Below, piece by piece: positions 58,801 through 64,000 of a DNA stretch of 64,000 nucleotides (the stretch's first letter is position 1; each line of letters opens with the position of its first letter). Origin of the DNA: Chthoniobacter flavus Ellin428 (GTDB taxonomy: Bacteria > Verrucomicrobiota > Verrucomicrobiia > Chthoniobacterales > Chthoniobacteraceae); the NCBI RefSeq assembly GCF_000173075.1, contig NZ_ABVL01000006.1, positions 1 through 64,000 of the forward strand. The letters are read 5' to 3'. Under the pieces are notes generated by a model, which worked only from the letters and a program-made list of their open reading frames with translations, was not told where the DNA came from and did not search any database. Both the position numbers and the translations under genes were made by a program.

Positions 58801-60267
58801 GTCGTTTGCTTCCTGAATGAAGGCTTCGCCCTCACCATTGATCACGAGGCCCCAGATGTTGCACGGACCCTGCGAGGTGATGGTGAACTGCGAGCCGTCG
58901 GGCCGGAATTTCGCCATGCGGCATTGGTCGAACTGCACACCGGCCTCGGGGGGATCGCTGGGCTGCCGCACCTTGCCGTAGTTGAACGCACCTTGGGCCA
59001 TCCAGATCCAGCCTCCGGGCGCGCGCGTGAATTGGTGAGGAAAAAGATGCGAGTCCTGCACCCCGAAACCGGTCAGCACCACCGTGCGCTTGTCGGCCCG
59101 GCCATCGCCGGCGGTGTCCTGGAGAAGCTCGATGTTGTGGCCATGCGTGACGTAGCAGCCGTTCCTGTAAGGCAACACTCCGACCGGGATGGCGAGGCCA
59201 TCGGCGAAGATACGCGGTTTTTGCGGCCCCGGCGCGAAGGGCGTGTCGAAGACGAGCACCTTGTCGCGCGCGTGGCTCGCGTAAAGGGCGTCGGCAGCGG
59301 CGGGATTTTCGTTACCATCGACGGGATACTCGAAGGCCGTGCTGGTCCACAGCCGGCCGTGCTGGTCGAAGGTGAGCGGGACGAATTTCCCGATGCCGTC
59401 ACTTTCCGAGGCGACGAGTTCGACTTCAAAACCCGCGGGAACTTTGAGGGCCGCACGCTCTTGCTCCGGCGTCTTCGCGGTGCTGCCCACGTCGTTGCCT
59501 TCCTTCATCTTCACGCCCGCGCCCACATTCTCCCGGGCATCCGAGTCCTTACCGGTGGCGGACTTCTTTTCCGCCTGGAGCTTCGCTTTCACGCCTTCCA
59601 CGCCACCGAGTTTTCCCCACGTGGGCGCATCCGGTGTCGGCGGCAGTTCCTCGATGAAGACATCCTTCACCTGCACCTTGGTATTGCCGCCCGCGTGGAG
59701 TTGGATGCCGAAAATGCCGTCGTAGGGAATGTTGGGATCCTCTTCCTTGTAATCCACGCCGGGTACGCCGTTGATCCACGTGCGGATGCGATTGCCCTCC
59801 GCGCGGATTTCGTAGTCGTTCCAATCCCAAAGATGGATCGCCGGATGCACCGTCTTCATGTCCGCGGGCGCGATGAATTTGTTGCGCCGCCCTTCATCGT
59901 AAATGCCGGCATACCACGACGGCTCGCCGTAGTCGGCCTGGTAGCCGCAGACTTCGTGGCCGGTCGGGTTGCGCTGGGTGCGGATCTGGATGCCGCTGTT
60001 GATCATCCCCGTCTTGGGATCGCCGGTAAGTTTGATCTTCAGGCGCAGAACGAAATTCGAAAACGACCGCTTGGTGCAGAGGAAATCGTTGTGCGGAATT
60101 TTGTGAACTTCATCGCCGCCGGTGAGACAGCCGTCCTCCACCTTCCACAGCGAAGGCTCGCGGCTTTCCCAGCCGTCGAGTGTCTTGCCGTCGAAAAGCG
60201 AAATCGGCTCGGCATGAAGCAGCGTGCCGAAGAGGAGCAGAGCGGGGAGGAAAAGGAGGCGTTTCAT
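55858..60267 (-). CDS. Giant exported DUF1080 - PVC dehydrogenase - HEAT - LamG - cytochrome c fusion (1469 aa)
   Basis: After a signal peptide (1-20) the order is: a DUF1080 glucanase-like lectin domain (about 21-215, LFDGKTLDGWES); a PVC dehydrogenase propeller (about 270-680); HEAT-like helical repeats (about 690-1080); a LamG/concanavalin domain (about 1090-1310, MTVETWVRLTPQGR, WTHVAAVRNANHCW); and cytochrome c with CRTCH at 1349-1353. This couples glycan binding to periplasmic oxidation in one chain. ATG at 60267 starts the signal peptide. Polysaccharide-derived substrates are inferred from the two lectin-type domains. Confidence 0.85.
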   Translation of the reverse strand: MKRLLFLPALLLFGTLLHAEPISLFDGKTLDGWESREPSLWKVEDGCLTGGDEVHKIPHNDFLCTKRSFSNFVLRLKIKLTGDPKTGMINSGIQIRTQRNPTGHEVCGYQADYGEPSWYAGIYDEGRRNKFIAPADMKTVHPAIHLWDWNDYEIRAEGNRIRTWINGVPGVDYKEEDPNIPYDGIFGIQLHAGGNTKVQVKDVFIEELPPTPDAPTWGKLGGVEGVKAKLQAEKKSATGKDSDARENVGAGVKMKEGNDVGSTAKTPEQERAALKVPAGFEVELVASESDGIGKFVPLTFDQHGRLWTSTAFEYPVDGNENPAAADALYASHARDKVLVFDTPFAPGPQKPRIFADGLAIPVGVLPYRNGCYVTHGHNIELLQDTAGDGRADKRTVVLTGFGVQDSHLFPHQFTRAPGGWIWMAQGAFNYGKVRQPSDPPEAGVQFDQCRMAKFRPDGSQFTITSQGPCNIWGLVINGEGEAFIQEANDYGFPVMPFHEFANYPGCSDKQMKSYAPEFPGTAPDFRMGGTGLSGLALTDKAGPFPEPWRDVMLLANPITGRINAIKMHRDGPRWKLEKLDDFVVSEDPWFRPAAITIGPDGCLYIIDWYNKIISHNEVPRNHPDRDKTRGRIWRIKPTGAKPFDVPDFTKLSSDELIAKLGGDSLSQSHLAWQTLRDRKDPDFPRLTALIADKTANPAARIEALWASEGFSSRIVALCSDLVKDPDRNIRREMVNAIGRIYANTAQYVTEERHGTLHGTVQLEDSFRAIAPLAADPDPEVRTAFIRATAPFVDQDSRIMSAVLGMNLTPLAAPTAPATRNGKPIKVREAYDREFERYLVRMFLEQHPQEVAQFLDSKEGQKLPVENRLLASLALDPQASAARVAKLLPQLERAPGQEEILRLAEFPAEPGVDEALKTLLAKPATRTSTLDALIAVRTRLDATKLTPMLSEAANGLLSGDAASQDLGLRLAASFDLAATEPKLVALTEDESAAAAKRSSALRALASFGSQRSDLFAKLTETSTDPLLRSDALISLAVSKAADAPARLLALYPKLSIADRRVALDRLSQRQAGASVIVAAFNSGAIPTADLDGSTLDRLQTVLGSHEAALSQLLDHVGSLFRPVLMLNGADNAWVGTKQTFDGPMTVETWVRLTPQGRKIGNVDGILGAPGQLDINFFGGKLRVYAFPPLNDVVVAKKPMTPGIWTHVAAVRNANHCWSLYIDGEPDSVGTKPAPGALKDLRIAWTAAKGGTQGAFAEYRLWNRARTPQEIRRDFDRGFGEQKPEGLAFYNKGGDEWGTLQNGAQVGRTSDLPPILTAEEAAALDAKFAKYGALANQPGDAARGNQVAMLCRTCHLINGQGGNIGPNLSGAGAMGQEALLRRLITPNASMESAYHVFRVNLRDGGIREGFLVRDDKDAVVLRLPGAEDQRIPRDEILDTKFLRRGMMPEGLLETMVPQQVSDLFAYLMTLK

Positions 60268-60411
60268 AAGTGCGTGAGTCGGGGATGACGAAACGGACGA
60301 CCCAATGGTCGCCGGATACTTGGGGTTTGTCAGCCGACGAAAATCCACCTCCGGCAGTGCGAAAGTGAGTGTCAGGCATGGCGAATCAGCGTGGCCACCG
60401 GATGGGCTTCA

Positions 60412-60497
60412 CGGAGGGATGCTCTCCTGCGCCTTCCCCAATTTTAGAGGGCGAAGGCGGTGAGAAGTTTGGGAACGCGCAGGAGCGCATCCCTCCG
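60412..60497. repeat. REP pair (family 1), dispersed copy
   Basis: The left copy (60412-60439, CGGAGGGATGCTCTCCTGCG) and the inverted right copy (60471-60497) match the REPs flanking the RAYT at 24054-24509, 36 kb away. It occupies the spacer between two minus-strand genes. Confidence 0.8.
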
Positions 60498-60531
60498 GGA
60501 GTAAAGAGGCAGGATGCCGCTGCCGCTCTTC

Positions 60532-62031
60532 TCACCACGTGCCCGGATCAGGCACCCAGTCCTTCGGCAGTGGCGTGATCTCGATGGATTGTGAACCAGA
60601 CGGCGGCTCAGCACCGCCCGGAAGTTCCGTGACCGTGTCAGTGATGAACAGGCGCCCGCTCATTTTCGGTGTGATGCCGGGAGCTGGCGGAAGCAACAGC
60701 CGCAGTGTCCGGATCGCTTGTGGCGCCTTTTGGTAAACCGCGACATTGGTCAGCGCCGAGGTGTCGGAAAAGGCATTGAGCTGGCGCACGATGTTCACGC
60801 TGGTGGCAAGCCTTGGCCAGTTCGGACGCTCGTAACCGTGCTGATGAATGCTGATCGTGGCTTCGAACGTGAGGATCGCGGAGCCGACGACATAGAACCC
60901 GCCGAGCACAGTGCCGATCCGCCATTGGCGCAAGGCGCTCACCCCGAGTAATGCGACCAACACCTGCAACGCAAAGGTGCCGAAATAATACTGCGGAGCG
61001 GCCGGAATGCGCATCGCACCGAAGAGAAGCGCTTGCAGGACGACGGCCACCAGCACGACCAGCATGATGCTTTCACGCGCCGTCATCATCTGTTGCTTGC
61101 GGACGGCCCGCCACGCGCTGCTGGCAGCGGTCCCGATGCCGAGCCAGGCCAGCGGATAGAACAACATCGCACCCGCTTGCGCGCCCACATGCAGCCACCC
61201 CGGAGCGATGAGCGGCGCGAGCTTTTCCAAATAGTCTCCGCCGCACAACAGACGCCCGCCAAGAAACGGCGCCAGCGCCGAAGCGAGATGCGAGCCGCCG
61301 CCAGGATACCCCTTCTGCACCGAGCCACTCAAGCGCGCGAAAAGCTGCCCGGCAAATTGAACGAAATAGAATCCATCGAACAAGAGGACGATGGCACCGG
61401 CGATGCCCAGCGCCCGGCGATCGCGCCATAGAGCGGTGCGGTGCTGCCAGGCCAGCCAGCCGAGAATGGGCACGGCTAGCGGCAGGGATTGCGGGTGAAT
61501 CGTCGGCACGAGTACGCTTGTGACCACGCACATCCGCAGCGACCAAGCGCGTTGCGTGCGCAGGAAATCGGCGAAACTCGCGAGGGCCAGCGCGCCCACC
61601 GGCATGGCATAACTCGCATCCCACAAGACTCGCTGATAAGCGGCGACGTAAGGCGAAATCAGCACCCCGGCCACAAACCAACCGGGCAGCGAGAGACTGC
61701 GGGCCAACCAGAGGAGGGCGAAGCCGGTGATTCCCGCGCAGAGCAGGACGTGCAGCACAACCAGTATGCGGGGATCATGCGTGATGAGTAGGAGGAGTTG
61801 GTAGATCTGCGTGGGCAGCGGACCGTAGCGGATGCCGAAGTTGCCGTACAAACCGCCTACGGCAAGTTGGCCGTCGTGATTGGCATGCCACGCATTGGCA
61901 ATGAGCCGCGGCTCATCCATGAGCCAGGAAACATCGCCCGGCCAAAGCGCGAGGAATACGAGGACGAGCACGACCAATCCCGTTGACAGGAGATCTCGGG
62001 ATGTCGGTGGAGTCGTGGTTTCTTCGGCCAT
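60532..62031 (-). CDS. Multi-TM glycosyltransferase-like protein, GT-C fold (499 aa)
   Basis: About ten to eleven membrane helices follow a short polar N-terminus. The first extracytoplasmic loop holds Asp39-Glu40 (WLMDEPRL), the place and type of the catalytic acids in GT39/GT83-type polyprenyl-phosphate glycosyltransferases, and a periplasmic C-terminal domain ends the protein. Sugar transfer at the outer face of the membrane is therefore likely, with unknown acceptor. ATG at 62031 was chosen; the frame extends 13 codons upstream. Confidence 0.65.
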   Translation of the reverse strand: MAEETTTPPTSRDLLSTGLVVLVLVFLALWPGDVSWLMDEPRLIANAWHANHDGQLAVGGLYGNFGIRYGPLPTQIYQLLLLITHDPRILVVLHVLLCAGITGFALLWLARSLSLPGWFVAGVLISPYVAAYQRVLWDASYAMPVGALALASFADFLRTQRAWSLRMCVVTSVLVPTIHPQSLPLAVPILGWLAWQHRTALWRDRRALGIAGAIVLLFDGFYFVQFAGQLFARLSGSVQKGYPGGGSHLASALAPFLGGRLLCGGDYLEKLAPLIAPGWLHVGAQAGAMLFYPLAWLGIGTAASSAWRAVRKQQMMTARESIMLVVLVAVVLQALLFGAMRIPAAPQYYFGTFALQVLVALLGVSALRQWRIGTVLGGFYVVGSAILTFEATISIHQHGYERPNWPRLATSVNIVRQLNAFSDTSALTNVAVYQKAPQAIRTLRLLLPPAPGITPKMSGRLFITDTVTELPGGAEPPSGSQSIEITPLPKDWVPDPGTW

Positions 62032-62217
62032 GAGCGCAGGGTTGCTAGCGGATTGCGGGAGAGGGGGCAACTAACGCTTGCGTTTTGGAATGCGGCGCTG
62101 CTGCGCCGCTTTGGGAGCCGGTCGTCGAAGGCGGCGGAGCAGCGTTGCATCAAAAACGCGGTCGCACCGGGTGCGGTCTCAATCCTCGCGCGCGACTTCC
62201 CAGTCGCACTATGCATA

Positions 62218-63066
62218 ATGCCCCACCTCATGCCCGCCTCTCTCCCCCTCGTCGAAACTACGGTCGATGGCCCGCGCACCAAACGCTGGGTGCTCGAGGC
62301 TGGGGCATGCACGGAACTGGCCGCCTGCCGCATAGCGCGCGTTGGATTGGATGATTGCGCGACGCCTTATGCCCGCATCCGGCTGCGGCCAGCGGGCAGT
62401 TTTTTTCTCGAAGCGGTGGAAGGCGAAGGGCGCATTCTGCTCGATGGCCGCTGGCAGCGTTTGCGCGCGGGGGAATTGTCCATGGCACCACCGCGCGGGT
62501 TGAATGCCTTTCACGCCGTGCCCGGTCGTCGTTGGGTCATTGCCTGGGTGCGCTGCGAAGAACCGCCGTGGATTCGGCCGCTGGTGGGAGCGGGTTCGCC
62601 GGTGCGTCTGCGCGCGGGGAAGGGAGAAATGTCGCGGGTGATTGGCGGCCTGCGCAACGAGTGGGAAGGCGCGCGCGACCCGCGCATGGTGCATCACTGG
62701 ATCGGCCTGTTGCACGGCTTGCTCCAGCGCTTCGCGCAGCCTTGGCGTGGGCAGGAACGGCTCTGGCGCCTGTGGGAGGAAGTCGGGCGCGAGCCGGCGA
62801 AACCGTGGACGCTTTCCATGCTGGCCGCGCGCGTGCATATGAGCTCGGAACATCTCCGGCGGCTTTGCTTGCGTGAACTGGGCCGCACGCCGGTGCAGCA
62901 GCTCACTTATCTGCGCATCCAGCGGGCGAAGGATTTGCTCGAGAACAGCGACGACAAGCTCGAGGCGATCGCGCCGGCGGTGGGCTATGTGAGCGCGCTG
63001 GTTTTTTCGCGGGCGTTCAAACGGTGGGTCGGTTGCACGCCCTCGGAATATCGCGGGGGGAAGTGA
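62218..63066 (+). CDS. AraC-family transcriptional regulator (282 aa)
   Basis: The C-terminal 100 residues hold two helix-turn-helix motifs: WTLSMLAARVHMSSEHLRRL and LEAIAPAVGYVSALVFSRAFKRWVG, ending TPSEYRGGK, the AraC/XylS signature. The N-terminal half is a cupin-like sensor, probably for a sugar. ATG at 62218 is one of two close starts (also 62230). It is divergent from the glycosyltransferase, which may be a target. Confidence 0.88.
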   Translation: MPHLMPASLPLVETTVDGPRTKRWVLEAGACTELAACRIARVGLDDCATPYARIRLRPAGSFFLEAVEGEGRILLDGRWQRLRAGELSMAPPRGLNAFHAVPGRRWVIAWVRCEEPPWIRPLVGAGSPVRLRAGKGEMSRVIGGLRNEWEGARDPRMVHHWIGLLHGLLQRFAQPWRGQERLWRLWEEVGREPAKPWTLSMLAARVHMSSEHLRRLCLRELGRTPVQQLTYLRIQRAKDLLENSDDKLEAIAPAVGYVSALVFSRAFKRWVGCTPSEYRGGK

Positions 63067-63090
63067 AGCGGGGCGCATCCAAATTCGGTG

Positions 63091-63297
63091 TCATCCTGAG
63101 CGGAGTGTCCCGGTGGAAAAGCGGCGGGACACGGAGTCGAAGGACCCGGCCGCTTCCATCAGCGATTCCCTAGCCACCGGTCTGCGACGCTGCAGTAAAA
63201 ATCATCATTGGCTGGGAGGTTCTCGCTGGTTGTTCCGCCGGGTCCTTCGACTCCGTGTCCCGCCACCAGACCGCCGGGACACTCCGCTCAGGATGAC
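63091..63297. repeat. Long inverted repeat with about 60-base arms
   Basis: Positions 63091-63150 and 63236-63297 are inverted copies, outer ends TCATCCTGAGCGGAGTGTCC and complement, inner parts GGCGGGACACGGAGTCGAAG and complement. About 85 unpaired bases lie between. It fills the spacer between the convergent AraC and VanX-type genes and has no coding capacity. Confidence 0.8.
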
Positions 63298-63313
63298 CGC
63301 GGGGAGGAGGGGC

Positions 63314-63955
63314 TCACGGCAGCTTATCCAATGGCACGTCCAGCGGCGGATGCTTCTTCCAGTCGCGGTAATCGAAGTGCCACCACTCGAAGGGATACGG
63401 CAGGAAGCCGTGCTTGATCATCGTCGTCTCGAGCAGCTTTGAATTGCGCGCCGCATCCGCGGGAATGCCTGGCGCATCCCGGTGTGCCTTTTCGGTGAAA
63501 TCATCGAACGGCGTCGGCATCGGTAATTCCTTCCCGTCGCGATCCACCAGCGTCAGGTCCACGGCCGTGCCGCGGGTGTGGCGGCCGGCATTGATCGCCG
63601 GATTGGAAACGTAACGATCGTCGTGCACCAGGTCCCACATGCGTTGCTGCACGGAGAGCGGCCGGTAGGCGTCGAAGATCTTCAATCCGAGCCCTTGCGC
63701 GGCGAGGTCGTGTTGCACTTCGCCAAGCGCCTTCGCCGTGTTCCGATGCAGATACGCCTTCGCCACGGGATACAACGTGGCGTGCACGAAGTTATCCGGC
63801 GTGGCGTAGCGCAGATCGAAGCGAAAGCCCGCGTCCATCGACGCCAGGTCGACCAGTTCGCGAACGGCCGGTGCCTGCGCATCGCGCACCACCGGTGGCG
63901 GCTCCGCCCACGCCGCCAGCGCGGTGATCAGCAGGAGCAGCCAGGCCCGTTTCAC
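63314..63955 (-). CDS. D-Ala-D-Ala dipeptidase, VanX/DdpX family (213 aa)
   Basis: An exported zinc dipeptidase. After a signal peptide (1-17) the family motifs are all visible: DAYRP (95-99), GRHTRGTAVDLTL with ligands His126 and Asp133, and EWWH with Glu190 and ligand His193. A periplasmic location and no vanHA neighbours point to peptidoglycan-fragment recycling rather than glycopeptide resistance. Start is GTG at 63955, overlapping the upstream stop by four bases, so it is translationally coupled to a DUF1080 gene. Confidence 0.9.
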   Translation of the reverse strand: MKRAWLLLLITALAAWAEPPPVVRDAQAPAVRELVDLASMDAGFRFDLRYATPDNFVHATLYPVAKAYLHRNTAKALGEVQHDLAAQGLGLKIFDAYRPLSVQQRMWDLVHDDRYVSNPAINAGRHTRGTAVDLTLVDRDGKELPMPTPFDDFTEKAHRDAPGIPADAARNSKLLETTMIKHGFLPYPFEWWHFDYRDWKKHPPLDVPLDKLP

Positions 63956-64000
63956 GGCAGTTCTTCGATGACGATGTCCTTATACCACGCTTCGGTCTTG
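63952..64000 (-). CDS. C-terminal end of a DUF1080-type gene (partial)
   Basis: The last 15 codons before the window edge read KTEAWYKDIVIEELP and then TGA. This matches the usual C-terminus of DUF1080 domains (aromatic-x-Asn/Asp-Ile-x-Ile-x-Glu-Leu) and the parallel segment DVFIEELP of the giant fusion at 55858-60267. The stop overlaps the VanX-type GTG start. The rest lies outside the window. Confidence 0.65.
   Translation of the reverse strand, partial: KTEAWYKDIVIEELP

Noticed and set aside
58261..60288. 675-codon frame antisense to the giant DUF1080 fusion, and 55708-56919 likewise
   Set aside because: His/Arg/Glu-rich shadow composition and no motif; the fusion on the minus strand has a haem site, signal peptide and known domains.
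63314..63955. Glycopeptide-resistance operon
   Set aside because: Only a VanX-type dipeptidase is present, with a signal peptide and a DUF1080 neighbour; no vanH, vanA or regulator pair.

Overview
The window is about 62% GC and densely coded on both strands. It looks like a chromosomal segment of a member of the Verrucomicrobiota (PVC superphylum), possibly near the Chthoniobacterales/Spartobacteria; that finer placement is a guess. Support comes from a Tat-exported DUF1501 protein, c-type cytochromes fused to WD40 or PVC-dehydrogenase propellers, DUF1080 domains, exported PQQ-type propellers, DUF5069-like and DUF1648 proteins, and many secreted proteins. I found no rRNA, tRNA, CRISPR array or prophage.

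Layout. 1-5.7 kb: small secreted or membrane proteins, an anchored trypsin-like protease and a coupled pair of zinc-ribbon membrane proteins. 5.7-8.5 kb: DUF1501 convergent with a WD40-cytochrome. 8.8-11.6 kb: an ECF sigma factor and a receiver-PP2C phosphatase. 11.7-16 kb: TPR protein, oligoendopeptidase F and a remarkable Ala/His/Leu repeat protein. 16-21 kb: a hydroxyisobutyrate-dehydrogenase-like enzyme, an HTH-MBL hydrolase, an MFS exporter with a 38-residue membrane peptide, FmdB-like, DUF4870 and Fpg-like proteins. 21-24 kb: two PQQ-propeller genes, each preceded by a similar palindrome. 24-28 kb: a REP-associated transposase (RAYT) between its REPs, a ThrRS without TGS domain and with an insertion, and a di-haem peroxidase. 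28.4-30.6 kb: an operon of ECF sigma factor, one-TM protein and an HtrA-like protein lacking the whole catalytic triad. 31-33 kb: M24 peptidase, DciA-like protein, FolB. 33-37.8 kb: two amidohydrolases (the second frameshifted) and a PVC dehydrogenase-cytochrome c. 37.8-46 kb: a self-contained fructose PTS regulon (DeoR-type regulator, FruA, a IIA-HPr-EI fusion, FruK, a frameshifted OprB-type porin, a phosphatase). 46-50.6 kb: MFS transporter, DUF6483-like protein, a second RAYT in a second REP family, an NHL protein. 50.6-55.8 kb: DUF5069-like protein, a second dehydrogenase paralogue with a lysine-rich tail, LarE, DUF1648, HemQ, ferredoxin. 55.8-64 kb: a 1469-residue DUF1080/PVC/LamG/cytochrome fusion, a GT-C-like glycosyltransferase, an AraC regulator, a VanX-type dipeptidase and the end of another DUF1080 gene.

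The most unusual layer lies between the genes. At least nine intergenic spacers hold palindromes whose arms are tandem copies of a short word (5-9 bases), with a different word at most loci. One of these is a roughly 160-base element present three times with terminal inverted repeats. Two RAYT genes sit among two REP families that share a core. Single-base indels interrupt two otherwise intact-looking genes, so either recent decay or assembly error must be considered for those loci.
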